Source: Channallabes apus (taxonomy: Eukaryota; Chordata; Actinopteri; Siluriformes; Clariidae). Taken from it: a stretch of DNA of 64,000 nucleotides. The notes under the pieces were generated by a model, which saw nothing but the letters and a program-made list of their open reading frames with translations, was not told the DNA's origin and ran no database searches. Each line of letters opens with the position of its first letter. Position 1 is the first letter of the stretch. Position numbers and translations under genes: made by a program. The stretch spans positions 3,581,467 to 3,645,466 of the forward strand of contig CM060113.1 of NCBI GenBank assembly GCA_030522415.1. The letters are read 5' to 3'. Below, in pieces: positions 10,896 to 21,429 of the stretch.

Positions 10896-11322
10896 TAAAT
10901 CAGCTAACAGAGTGTCTATGAAGGTCATCTTACTGTAGTTAAGCGTGTTTAATAAAGTGTAAACTTTATTTTGCTACAGATTGTGTTTGACCATGAGTTG
11001 GGATCTGCAGACTTTGTACCCATGACTCACATTACCACAGGATGATTTTTGGATGAATCCAACCTCATGGAAGGTCTATAAATACACTAGTGCTGATAAA
11101 CAAAAACATCTAAACGGATGAATAAACCTCCTTCCTAATCTCTTTGAGCTCACTCATAACAATTCACATGGACGATGCAGAATGAAGATTTATAGAGAGC
11201 GTTTATCTATAATCTGTAGTCACACAAGATCTTTGTTGTAAAGTCTGAAAGATCGAATTTATCAGGATTTTATCAAGATTTTGTAGAGTGTGTTCATACT
11301 AATGCACTTATCCCAGTGTTTC
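10896..11322. other. Nothing recognised
   Basis: Anonymous sequence without repeat ends, microsatellites or open frames worth reporting. Confidence 0.4.
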
Positions 11323-11530
11323 ACTAGTGCTTGGATACCATCAAGGTAGAAGGTTTCCTCATTACACCGGAGCCATGATCAGACTGCCTGCATCACGTCT
11401 GAAACGCCGGCCTCCCAGGAACTCCTTTAAGTGGTGGCCAAACATGTGGAAATCTCTCGAAGGGAGGTCAGGACTGTACGGAGTTGTGGCAATGATTCTC
11501 ACCGGAGTTCCTGTAATGTGTAAGTGGTGT
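11323..11530 (-). pseudogene. Decayed mariner transposase, C-terminal piece
   Basis: On the minus strand one frame reads TTPYSPDLPSRDFHMFG, then KEFLGGRRFRRD. This is the hallmark of the last catalytic region of mariner-type transposases (usual form PYSPDLAPSDFHLFGPLK). In that family the D of SPDL or DF region supplies the final acidic residue. No start, no upstream catalytic domain and no inverted repeats are visible, so this is a fragment of a long-dead element. The minus-strand sequence on the 5' side (to about 11720) may belong to it but is too worn to align. Plus-strand open frames here are shadows. Confidence 0.7.
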
Positions 11531-11720
11531 TGGTGAATGATTGATTGTACAGTTCACACAGACAGATGCGCCTCTTACACGACAAGTTATTCGTCGATTC
11601 GTCGACTCACTAAATGTTCACAGGAACGGCTGTATTGGGCTCTGAGCCACCTCGGCCAGGATACTTCACGGGGGCACAAACATACGGTACTCTTTAAAAC
11701 ATTTTCACCGTATTGTGCTT

Positions 11721-12949
11721 GAAGTGTTCCGCAAATATGAATGAAATTAAGGCAGTTGTATGCCTTCATTCACCGGAAATTTTAAGTCCAGGTTTGACTT
11801 CAACACCCCTTTTTAGACTCTTAAAAGAAGCACCAGGATATACAGACGATATCAATAGTTGTTGGTCGCTCCAGTAAAACCTTAATAAATGAAACTGTAT
11901 TACAAATCCGTTGGAAATCCGGATCAAATGTAACAAAGCTTACCTTTTAATAAAATACAAATTATAAACGCTATGTATAAGATCTCAAGTACGTGAAGCG
12001 AAGCAAAAGTACAAACAAACTTGCTGTGGTTTGCACTAGGGAATGTAAATCGCTACCGCTGCCGATATCGACGCCGCTCTCGGAGGCTGAGATTAGAGCT
12101 CAAATAAACCTCCAGAATAAAACACCATTCCTTGATATCTTCAAAAGCTAATCGAGGTACAGTCTACTTGTTTGGAATGCAGTGCAGTTTGGCAGCCATT
12201 TCTTTTTTCAATCTAATTATATTCAAGGTGACTCCAGAGAGCTTAGCTCGCCCAAGTATTAGTCGCTGGTAATCTTTTATAAGCTGTGCATTGATTCGCC
12301 CCGATGTTGCGTTAGCGTTTCCGTCGGGATGTACATGTGTACGCTCCTGTCGAGTGTTTATGATGGAATTAAGCTGATAAGGAGACGGGATTGTTATTGA
12401 GTTTGTGAAAATGCGCAGGCAGGCATTCGTCTCTTTCAGTCTCAGAAGCGGTTGGTGAATTAAAGCTGTAGCTATTACGATGATCTATTAGCATTACCAA
12501 GCATTAGAGTATTGAAAACATGTTTACACCGCAAGCTATTTTAATCCTACATAAGCAATGAAAATTAAGGATCTGCTTTCTAGGTTTTGAGTAATGAAAC
12601 AGAAAACACAGGAGAGCAGGAGGTCGATGGCGGTGCTGCCTCGCTAATCCCATTCTCCTCTTTCTCCTTTGGGTTTTTTTTTCTTTTCTTTTCCTTTTCT
12701 TTTTTTTTTATGAAGAGGCTTCGTGCTGTATTCAGGGTTGGAGTCAGTGTGTATGATGAAGAGCATAAGCAGGGGGCTTGGCACATCTACAGGCCACACT
12801 CAGTGCTGTCTCCTGGGCATGGAGAGACAGAGAGAAAGAGAGAGAGGAGAGAGACGGGTGCCCTGAAGACAGCTCATCCATTTATCTCTCCTGCCACTCG
12901 CTACAGCTACAACCCTGTTTTGTGATTATAACCCAAAGCCAAAAATAAG
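11721..12949. other. Anonymous DNA; pyrimidine-rich run at 12650-12712
   Basis: No mobile element or exon recognised. A TTTTC-rich tract lies at about 12657-12712 and a GA-rich stretch at 12823-12855. The segment 12170-12500 is balanced and non-repetitive and could be unique or regulatory DNA, but that is a guess. Confidence 0.35.
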
Positions 12950-13085
12950 GCAGGTGAAGAGGGTAACGCTGCTGCCTCACAGCTCCAGGGTTCCCGGTTT
13001 GATCCTGAGCTCAGGTAACTCTGTGTGGCGTTTTCAAACTTTCCTTGTATTCATGTTAGTTTCTTCTAGCTGCTTCAACTTTCCC
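12950..13085 (+). mobile_element. Old SINE-like fragment (5' half)
   Basis: Contains the head gctgcctcacagctccaggg and a B-box-like ggtttgatcctgagctcagg, then degenerates after the ttttcaaactttccttgt segment. It belongs to the same broad SINE group as family A but to an older branch. Confidence 0.5.
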
Positions 13086-13464
13086 CAAAAAAACAACATA
13101 CATACATCCAAAAAAAAAAAAAAAAACTGAACACAGAGAAAGATTTGTGAAAAAATATGGCATCCTAACCAGACAGTATTCCCATCGAACATACAGGATT
13201 CCTAGGATTGTCTCCAGATCAAAGGTTCCCAGGTTCTCTGGTGTACCTCCTCCTTTCCAAAAAACATAGGAACTGGTAAAAAAATATATTGAACGTAAAA
13301 GTGTGTGGCATCGTTTAACTTTACTCCCAGTGTTCATGAGACATTCTGCAGATCCGATGTCCCAGTCCGAACCTGATCTTGTATGACTTCTCATATTGTC
13401 ATCATATATATTTTCACCATGTTCAGGTTCTCTGTATGTGTACTTGTGTGACATTTCATTCTAG
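13086..13464. other. Nothing firm recognised
   Basis: Contains an A run at 13110-13127. A minus-strand open frame spans 13056-13454 but crosses poly-A and SINE-like text and has no family resemblance. Confidence 0.4.
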
Positions 13465-13745
13465 ATGAATTCCCACCTCGCTTCCACAGCTCCCAGGATA
13501 TCCTCTTGTATTATGGCTCACGGTTCAATGCTGAGCTCAGGTTGCTGCCTGCGCCGAATTTCACACTTTCCTCATATCCATGTTTTTCTGTATTTTCTTT
13601 TATTTATGGGTTATAGTTTTCTCCCACCCTTAAACAAAAACATGAAACCTGATGTGAATGAGTGTGTGAATGTGGGGCGTCTTATCCTGACTGTATTCCT
13701 GTCTCAAATCCTGTGCTTCCGAGGATAAGCAGAGGCTCAGAAACC
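13465..13745 (+). mobile_element. Old SINE-like copy, same branch as 12950-13085
   Basis: Shares the order cagctcccaggat, ggttcaatgctgagctcagg, ttcacactttcctcatatcc, ttttctcccaccctt, ending aggataagcagaggctcag, which corresponds to the family A 3' end. Heavily mutated. Confidence 0.5.
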
Positions 13746-14069
13746 ACCGGTTTGGGATAAAGTGATTTCTGAAGATTCAAGGTTCTCAAATGGGGTCAAG
13801 GCAACCATGATGTCTTTCCATCTAATGTCTTTCCATCTAATGTCTTTCTTCAGTCACTTACTGTATCCTGGTAAAAGAAATGTTTTCAGGAGAAAATAAA
13901 AAAGATTTTAATGTTTGATTTAATGTACATATACACACTATTCAGCCTAACCAATCACCATCTAGATTTAACTGAGCAAATAGGTAAGATCCTTTTATTG
14001 GATAATTACTGCAGTGATTTATAAGGTTCAGTTGCAACAAGTCATTTAACCCTAACTGATGAAGTGAGG
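13746..14069. other. Nothing recognised except a short triplication
   Basis: A 16-base word (atgtctttccatcta and variants) occurs three times in a row at 13810-13852. No other structure noticed. Confidence 0.5.
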
Positions 14070-14293
14070 GGCAGCACAGTTTCTTAGTGGTTAGCAGTGT
14101 CGCCTTGCACCTCCAGGGTCCGGGTTTGATTCCCGACTGGATTCCCTGTCAGGCTCGATTCCCACCTTTGTGTGCATGGAGTGCATGTTCTCCCCGTGCT
14201 TGGTGGTTTTCCTCCGGATTCTCCGGTTTCCTCCCACAGTCCAAAAACATGCAGAGTAGGCTAATTGGCGTTCCCAAATTGCCTGTAATGTGC
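14070..14293 (+). mobile_element. SINE family A, 5' half
   Basis: Head (ggggcagcacagtttcttag, then tggttagcagtgtcgcc), two B-box-like words separated by a spacer, then the copy runs to ttggcgttcccaaattgcct and stops abruptly at 14293, where Tc1-derived sequence begins. The duplicated B-box region places it near the young subfamily. Confidence 0.85.
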
Positions 14294-14680
14294 AGAAATG
14301 GCTTCAGTTTGCTAGAGAGCATAAAGATTGGACTTTGGAGTCATGTGACCTGATGAGTCCAGATTGATCCTATTCCAGAGTGATGGGCGTGTCAGGGTAA
14401 GAAGGGAAGTGCATTAAGCGATGCACCCATCATGCATAGTGTCCACTGTAGAAGCCTCTGGACACAGTGTTATGATCTGGGGTTGATCATTTACTCAGGT
14501 CTAGACTCAATACAATTAAGTCAGCTGACCACCTGAATGTACTGAATCACCAATGGCATCAATGGCCATATGCCAAGATGACGATGCCGGGATTCATCAG
14601 GCTCTTATTGAGAAAGTGCGGTTCGGGGAGCATGAAACATAATTTTCACACATCAAGAGTCCAAACGTTATATATAAGAA
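14294..14680 (+). pseudogene. Tc1 transposon remnant (middle of the transposase)
   Basis: Fragments match a Tc1 transposase type whose nucleotide text includes gcacccatcatgcatagtgt and agtgttatgatctgggg (protein words MHPSCIV and SVMIWG). The frame is broken by stops. Further on, ccaagatgacgatgccggga corresponds to the QDDNARI region around the second catalytic aspartate. No inverted repeats are visible. A second remnant of this family lies at 63526-63790. Confidence 0.75.
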
Positions 14681-14688
14681 GGACCCCT

Positions 14689-14689
14689 T

Positions 14690-14720
<31 letters not shown>

Positions 14721-14721
14721 T
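14689..14721 (+). repeat. (TTTA)n microsatellite
   Basis: About eight TTTA units in a row, just after the Tc1 remnant. Confidence 0.9.
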
Positions 14722-17093
14722 AAAAGGTCTCAAATTTGACTGTGAAAAGTTTCAAATGGGTATATGAATGAATGAAACCAAATGTTTTTTTTCTCTTTGC
14801 AAAAATGTTTTGTTTCAGTAAAAATTCTGTGGCCCAAATTCCAGACAAAAGTAAAAACTAACTCTATAAATTTATAATAACTCTATCATTTGCAGGTGAC
14901 CTGCAATATTAGCAATCTTTTAGTTTCTCCAGTCCTGGTATTTACCAGTATTTGCTTTCAAGCCAAATCTTTACAAACAGACAAAAAACGGTTTAACTGA
15001 AGCAGGAACACGCAGGTGTTTTACGGGGACCTGCATGAACAGGACCATCTTCCTCTCTCATCTATGTCTTGACTTTGATTCCTCCACACCTCCTTTTAGC
15101 CCTGCTTTTTAGTCTCTCTCTTTCTTCCTTTCTTTCTTTTTTTTTTTTTTCCAAAAATGCCACCTTCATCTTTTTTGATCACTGCCTCCATCTCCTCTCC
15201 TGGTGTCTGGATGTGAAGGTGTGCTGATGGATATCAGGCTCATCCGTATCGAGCACGCTCATCCATCCTCACCCATCCTGTGTAACATTCTCTCCTTCTT
15301 ATCACAGGAGGCAGGTGAGAGTGCTGGCCAAACAGCACGCATCATTACCTGTGTGAGTAACACACTCGCAGCGCTGGCGCCTTCAACCCCAAAACGAATC
15401 ATAAGAACAAATAATAAATGCCCGCAGAGGCTCGCAGCCAACTAATGGCGCTTCGCCCTGATTGTTCACATAAGGAGATGTTACGACGTGGAAACACTTC
15501 GCCTCGATCCGGGCGCATACCTGAAGAAAAGACTGAGTTTGAGCCAAATCTCTTTAATAACCTGAAAGAGGGAATGTTAATGAGGCGGGTTATTATACCA
15601 TAGGAATAAAATACTGTAATAATACAATAATTATATTTATTTGCAAATACATTTCACAGTGCTGTAAAGTAAAGTAGGGAAAAGTAACAGTAAAAGTTAT
15701 GTAAAATAATGCACAAGGATTAATGCAGTGTGAGAAAATCATCAATTATCAATAGTATTTATAATAATTTCAAAGCGTAATGTAATAATGAGATATTTTT
15801 TAACGTTAAAAGAAATATATAAGTATATGTACAGTATAATAGAACATAGAACAATGTCTGTAATAAAAACTGTAATACAATAAAACCATACCAAATAAAC
15901 TTTAAACTTTAAAACAAACACGTTAGTTACATAAAAACTCAAAAAATAAAAGTAACAAAGCATAAAAATTATATAAAACATTATTGGCATAAAGATGCTA
16001 TTTTTCTGGTTTTGTTTAAGTGGTTAAAGAAGTAAAAAAAAAATCTGCTCAGTTGAAAATTAAATGTTCTGTGAGGTTAACATCGTTAATGTTGCTAACA
16101 TTGATTTACTTCCAGCTACCTGTGTGAATAACGTGAAAAGAGAAAAACAATAGAATTATTCACCTGTAACCTTTACATATGATTATAACATATAAAACAA
16201 TGTCAAACTGTTAGTTAAAAAAATTATTAATAATAATCTAGGTACTCGCATTAGGTATCACTCCGGTCGAGCACATTTGGCAAGAGAAAATAATATGAAA
16301 ATTGTGTACATTGAGAATGTTATAATATTTTACATAAAGAATGTAATATTTCAATTAATAATTTACATATGAGCTATAATTTGTGTTGTACTTTCAAAGG
16401 ATTGAAATGACAGACTTATTTTTGAAATCACCTGGAAATTTGTGTGATTTCCTGTTAAACATGTGACTTAATTGGAATATTTAATTATTTCAAGCGGGAG
16501 GGGGGGGGGGGGGGGCTTAAATAAATGAGCTAAAATGGATAAACTTGTGTGAACGAAAGGATGCTTCATAAGAATTTCATACATTTCGTAAGTTTTTAAT
16601 TAAATTGTTAAAAAACTTACTTTACATATTATACTTTCTATAAAATACTTTACATATTTGCTAATTTAAGCTGATTATGACACACTACATACACATTGCA
16701 ATCATAAAATCAACATGTCATGTGATTTTGCCTTTCTGTTTTTTTCTTTTATTAATAAAACCAATGCTGTGGTTCCAGCATAAACACCCCGGCAGCAGAA
16801 TTACAGGGTTCGGCTCTGGTTCGAGTCTAATATATCAAGGCCTGGGAGTGATGTGATGTGAGCGCATGATTTTGGAGCAGCCGCTCCCGCATATTTGTCA
16901 CTCACGGAAGGGGAAACAACACATTTTGGTTTGAAATGCCAGTAACTCAATCATGCACAAAAACACAGGGACAGGCGCGATTACAGCACTCCGATGCCGA
17001 CCTGCCGGTAATTACAGAGTGCCGAGCGGATACACAGCTGCGGCCTACGCTCGGTGTGAAGCTCAGCTCTGCGGTTTGTGCCATTCAGGACAC
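14722..17093. other. Gene-free AT-rich stretch with homopolymer runs
   Basis: Holds a T run at about 15138-15152 and a run of 16 G at 16500-16515. The block 15610-16480 is very AT-rich. Two blocks, 15415-15600 and 16790-17060, are balanced and free of simple repeats and could be unique or regulatory DNA. No exon could be supported. Confidence 0.4.
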
Positions 17094-17120
17094 AAACACA
17101 CACACACATACACACACACA
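17094..17120 (+). repeat. Short (CA)n microsatellite
   Basis: An ACACACA run with one interruption. Confidence 0.8.
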
Positions 17121-17915
17121 AAATAATAATTCTCTGTTTTCTGTGACAGGAAAGTGGAAACGCAAAACACTCAGGAGCGGATGAGCTGCTAGCGTTCGTT
17201 CCAGCCGGTCAGCGCTTAGCAAATCGTTCAGATCACTCACACACGTATACACACAGACGCATCACGAACACGCCGGTCTGTACGTATTCCCACTGTTCTC
17301 ATGGTCTTATGGAGCGAATCATTTTAATTCCGTCACAACACCGAGTGCACTTTTCTATCCACTGTCGTAGAGTAGTGTGTTCTCACCAGGTGATCATCTC
17401 ACGGCTTGGCTTTGGACGCATCCATTGTTGATGGTGAGACATTTATGATGGTGTTCATGTGGCGCAAGTCCACAGTGGACTGTAAAAGATAGACATTTCC
17501 AGTGGACCAAATAATAGAAATTAAGTGTGGTTTAGGACCACTTAAGCTTTTTTCAAGTGCTGTTTAGAGGGTGTGGTATGGAACATGAATAAGGGTGTGG
17601 TCAAAGTGGACTGATAAAGAGAAGACACTTGATAGTGTCCACTGTGCCGTTGTGGCCTGTAGCCTGAACAAGATGTTGTTTCGACAGTACCAGCTGAGAA
17701 ACGTATAATGTTGATTGGCATTATGGGTAATAGTTTGTGTGGTTTGGGACACGTCCTTTAGGACTGTTCATATGAACTACCTAGTGAAATAGGACTGTGG
17801 TTTAGGACATGCCCCAAGTAAAGACATTTGACCAACTGACCAACATGTGGTTGTGGTTACGTCCACAGTAAAATGACACATGAGTCAGGTGTTTATGTGG
17901 CTTACGTATATATTA
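17121..17915. other. Anonymous DNA with recurring 'gtggtttaggac' words
   Basis: Between 17400 and 17880 several variants of gtggtttaggacca, gtgtggtttgggacacg and gtggtttaggacatg recur, and similar words (gattgggacacg, gtttgagacgtg) resume after the LINE at 19030-19140. The LINE therefore seems to have inserted into an older, internally repetitive sequence. Confidence 0.45.
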
Positions 17916-18236
17916 TCATCCCTGCACTGGCTACCTGTTCAGTTTAGAATAAATTACAAAATAGTATTACTTACATACAAGGCCTTAAATGGTTTAGCTC
18001 CCACATACCTAACCAGTCTTCTGATGCGCTACAATCCACCACGCGCCTTAAGATCACAAAGCTCCGGACTTCTGGTAGTTCCCAGAATTTCAAAATCTAC
18101 AAAAGGGGGCGGGGCATTTTCATATTTAGCTCCAAAGCTTTGGAATAGCCTTCCAGACAGTGTTCGGGGAGCAGACACGGTTTCTCAGTTCAAAAGTAGA
18201 CTCAAGACGCATCTTTTTAATCTGGCATACACATAA
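17916..18236 (+). pseudogene. C-terminus of LINE reverse-transcriptase ORF
   Basis: The frame reads SLHWLPVQFRINYKIVLLTY, then KALNGLAPTYL, SGLLVVPR, APKLWNSLPDSVR and KSRLKTHLFNLAYT before the stop. These are the standard conserved words of the C-terminal tail of fish L2/Rex-like ORF2 proteins, downstream of the reverse-transcriptase domain. The surviving part is in frame and uninterrupted, so the insertion is fairly young, but no catalytic domain is present and it cannot encode an active enzyme. In-frame sequence before 17916 is not part of the LINE. Confidence 0.85.
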
Positions 18237-18808
18237 CTCATCCCATAATCTCATACTCCAGTACACCTATACCGAATGGCAACTACGCTAATTCTCCCCA
18301 TCTGTTCTGTATTTCTCTACCCATCCCGAGGCATCGGGAGATTTTGCCAGCTTCAGTAGACAAAGGCCGACCCTGCGAGGTTCCTGAGGCGTCCAGAGAA
18401 GGACCAGCTCCAGCTGGATTCAGCTTTATGATGGTTGGAGCTACACATGCTGCTCCTGTGCTCCCAGTGATCCAGACCTCATCTGCCCTCTGCACCTACT
18501 GACTCGTCCCTATGCTGAACTGGTCTTCATGTCAATTTAAATAATTTCTGTCATATTGAATTTTCACCTGCACAACACACAAGATGTTATATCATTTCTA
18601 TCTGTTATCACCCAGATGAGGATGGGTTCCCTGTTGAGTCTGGTTCCTTTCAAGGTTTCTTCCTAATGCCATCTCAGGGAGTTTTTCCTTGCCACCGTCG
18701 CCGTCACCCTTGGCTTGCTCATCAGAGTGATTTCATTCATTCGTCTCATTAATATTATCTGCACATTTTTCTCACACATACACACTTCCAATTATTTTCT
18801 TTTCTATA

Positions 18809-18841
<33 letters not shown>

Positions 18842-18953
18842 TATTTTATTTTTTTTTGCTAAATTTCTTTCATTTTTGTGAAGCTGCTTTGAGACAATGA
18901 CCATTGTTAAAAGCGCTATATAAATAAAAATTGAATTGAATTGAATTGAATAT
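17916..18953 (+). mobile_element. 5'-truncated non-LTR retrotransposon (L2/Rex-like LINE)
   Basis: The element retains only the last ~107 codons of its reverse-transcriptase ORF (17916-18236), a roughly 700-bp 3' untranslated region, and a terminal repeat of TTGAA units at about 18933-18952. The 3' end contains gaagctgctttgagacaatg and aagcgctatataaataaaaa, typical of fish L2-type LINEs. Severe 5' truncation is what incomplete reverse transcription gives. The (ATT)n run at 18807-18840 lies within the untranslated region. Clade assignment is from memory. Confidence 0.85.
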
Positions 18954-19907
18954 ATAGGAAACAGTGTGCACTATAGTGTACAATACTAGTGCTTTGAGTT
19001 TAATTGGCTTCCATAGTGAACACAATGCTGATTGGGACACGTTCGCAGTGAGGTTAGGGATGTTTTGTGACCTGTATAGAGTGTATAGTTTGAGACGTGA
19101 ACTAATGATGGTGACAAGATAGTAGCCATGGATTGAGACACATCCACAAAGGACAGGGTACAATTTAATTATCTGTATCAGATATACTTATCTCAGTCAT
19201 GTGACTTCCTGAAATGGTTAATATTTATCTCCAGAGATCATGGTCCTTGCAGGCAGATGGCATGTAGTTTGGAGCGAGTCGGTCATCAGTGAAAGCTGAG
19301 CGTCAGTCAGCGGAAAGAAAAAAGTTCGGCTTGGCAAGATGTGTAATGCACGGATGACTTTACTCTCAGCTTGGTGTCGTGGGATGGTTTTAATTGCCTG
19401 AAAGGTTCACGGATCTGTCAGTAACCTTTCACGAGTCTAATTAGTCAACAGGTTTGCTCACAGCCATGCTGTAATCACACCACAGACTGACCATGGCTTC
19501 ATCGCCATGATGTAAGAGGAAGCAAATACACAGGTAAACAAATGCAAGCACACACTGACCTGCTGGTTTATCCGTTACCCGCCTCGATGTGCCAGTCAGG
19601 GTTTTTACTATAAATATTATCATTCCAGTAGGAGTCCAGTGCTTGTATCTGACGGCACTATAGAGTAAATTTGAACGGTTGAGATAGCGTGTAATACTTT
19701 TATTATTGTTATAGTTATAAACAAAGAATTTGACTATTTTCACTGTGTATCTTAAAGTGTTTTATTCCTAATGTGTAAATACTGTATGCGCTGTAAGTAG
19801 TTAGTCATTTTCAACATACCAAGCCAACATCCACCCGTTATTATATAGAGGTACAAGGGACCTGGAAGGCATGTGCCAACACAACGCAGGGCACAAGCAC
19901 ACATGTA
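18954..19907. other. Nothing recognised
   Basis: Anonymous sequence. Its first ~200 bases continue the word pattern seen before the LINE. No exon or repeat end supported. Confidence 0.4.
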
Positions 19908-21219
19908 CAGGTCCTTCTCAAAAAATTAGCATATTGTCATAAAGTTCATTATTTTCTGTAATGTATTGATAAACATTAGACTTTCATATATTTTAGATTC
20001 ATTACACACAAACTGAAGTAGTTCAAGCCTTTTATTGGTTTAATATTGATGATTGTGGCATACAGCTCATGAAAACCCAAAATGTTTGCATGAAAATGCA
20101 TGAAAAGTGTTTTGAATACAAAAAAAGTCAACCTTCAAATAATTATTTTCAGTTCTGCACTCAATACTTGGTCGGGAATCCTTTTGCAGATTCCTTTTGA
20201 ACTTTCTCTTCACAATATCCCACAGATTCTCTATGGGGTTCAGGTCAGGAGAGTTGGCAGGCCAATTGAGCACAGTAATACCATGGTCAGTAAACCATTT
20301 ACCAGTGGTTTCGGCACTGTGAGCAGGTGCCAGGTCGTGCTGAAAATTTAATCTTCATCTCCATAAAGCTTTTCAGCTGATGGAAGCATGAAGTGCTCCA
20401 AAATCTCCTGATAGCTAGCTGCATTGACCCTGCCCTTGATAAAACACAGTGGACCAACAGCAGCAGCTGACATGGCACCCCAGACCATCACTGACTGTGG
20501 GTACTTGACACTGGACTTCAGGCATTTTGGCATTTCCCTCTCCCCAGTCTTCCTCCAGACTCTGGCACCTTGATTTCCGAATGACGTGCAAAATTTGCAA
20601 CCTGTAGCCCATTTCCTGCACACGCCTGTACACGGTGGCTCTGGATGTTTCTACTCCAGACTCAGTCCACTGCTTCCGCAGGTCCCCCAAGGTCTGGAAT
20701 CGGTCCTTCTCCACAATCTTCCTCAGGGCCGGTCACCTCTTCTCGTTGTGCAGCGTTTTCTGCCACACTTTTTCCTTCCCACAGACTTCCCACTGAGGTG
20801 CCTTGATACAGCACTCTGGGAACAGCCTATTCATTCAGAAATGTCTTTCTCTTGCTTGAGGGTGTCAATGATGGCCTTCTGGACAGCAGTCAGGTCGGCA
20901 GTCTTACCCATGATTGCGGTTTTGAGTAATGATCCAGGCTGGGAGTTTTTAAAAGCCTCAGGAATCTTTTGCAGGTGTTTAGAGTTAATTAGTTGATTCA
21001 GATGATTAGGTTAATAGCTCGTTTAGATATGCTAATTTTTTGAGATTTTGGGTTTTCATGAGCTGTATGCCACAATCATCAATATTAAAACAATAAAAGG
21101 CTTGAACTACTTCAGTTGTGTGTAATGAATCTAAAATATATGAAAGTCTAATGTTTATCAGTACATTACAGAAAATAATGAACTTCATGACAATATGCAA
21201 ATTTTTTGAGAAGGACCTG
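19908..21219 (-). mobile_element. Tc1/mariner transposon with intact ends, internally deleted (1,312 bp)
   Basis: The element begins caggtccttctcaaaaaatt and ends with the reverse complement, flanked by TA at 19906-19907 and 21220-21221. The inverted ends extend inward through agcatattgtcataaagttc and beyond about 180 bp to catgaaaacccaaaa, with small differences between ends. The interior holds a transposase reading on the minus strand that has lost several blocks. Ends that still look usable with a dead gene make this a non-autonomous copy. Its right end abuts sequence related to the flank of the adjacent pentamer arrays. Confidence 0.93.
20140..20911 (-). pseudogene. Broken Tc1-type transposase
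   Basis: Starts MGKTADLTAVQKAI at 20911. A stop follows after about 26 codons (LKQEKDISE then stop), but matching sequence resumes (GCSQSAVSRHLSGKS, CGRKRCTTRRGDR), so the DNA-binding domain is frameshifted and interrupted. Further pieces are DRFQTLGDLRKQWTESG, SFGNQGARVWRKTGE, SVMVWGAMS and SPDLNPIENLWDIVKRK. Compared with the usual layout, a deletion between the DNA-binding region and SFGNQG removes the first catalytic aspartate, a one-base loss lies near 20349 just before the second (HDLAPAHS), and another deletion removes most of the C-terminus. The catalytic E in NPIENLW survives. It cannot make a functional enzyme. Confidence 0.88.
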
Positions 21220-21429
21220 TAGTGCACATTTAGTGTGTAGTATAGTACAGTATAATAGAATACAGTGTATAAAGGAGGGCATATTATATTACAGTGTGGT
21301 GAACAACAGTAAGTTTAGTAGAGTATAGTATATAATGCAAAATGTAGAATGCAGTAAAGTATATTTAGTATAGTACAGTATAGTTCAGTATATAATTTAA
21401 GTGTAAGTAAAGCAGTATTGTTCACAACA
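21220..21429. repeat. Diverged ancestor of the array flank, with decayed pentamers
   Basis: Starts tagtgcacatttagtgtgta, the same words found at 23694 and 25018 inside the two 293-bp flank copies, followed by attatattacagtgtg and similar. The rest (tatagtacagta, tataatagaa) looks like worn TATAG units. This is an older, weaker relative of the duplicated flank and marks the proximal edge of the array. Confidence 0.65.

Noticed and set aside
13056..13454. Minus-strand open frame of 132 codons
   Set aside because: Begins and ends in A-rich and SINE-like text; no homology recognised and no splice support.
20586..20996. Plus-strand open frame of 136 codons
   Set aside because: Antisense shadow of the broken Tc1 transposase at 20140-20911.
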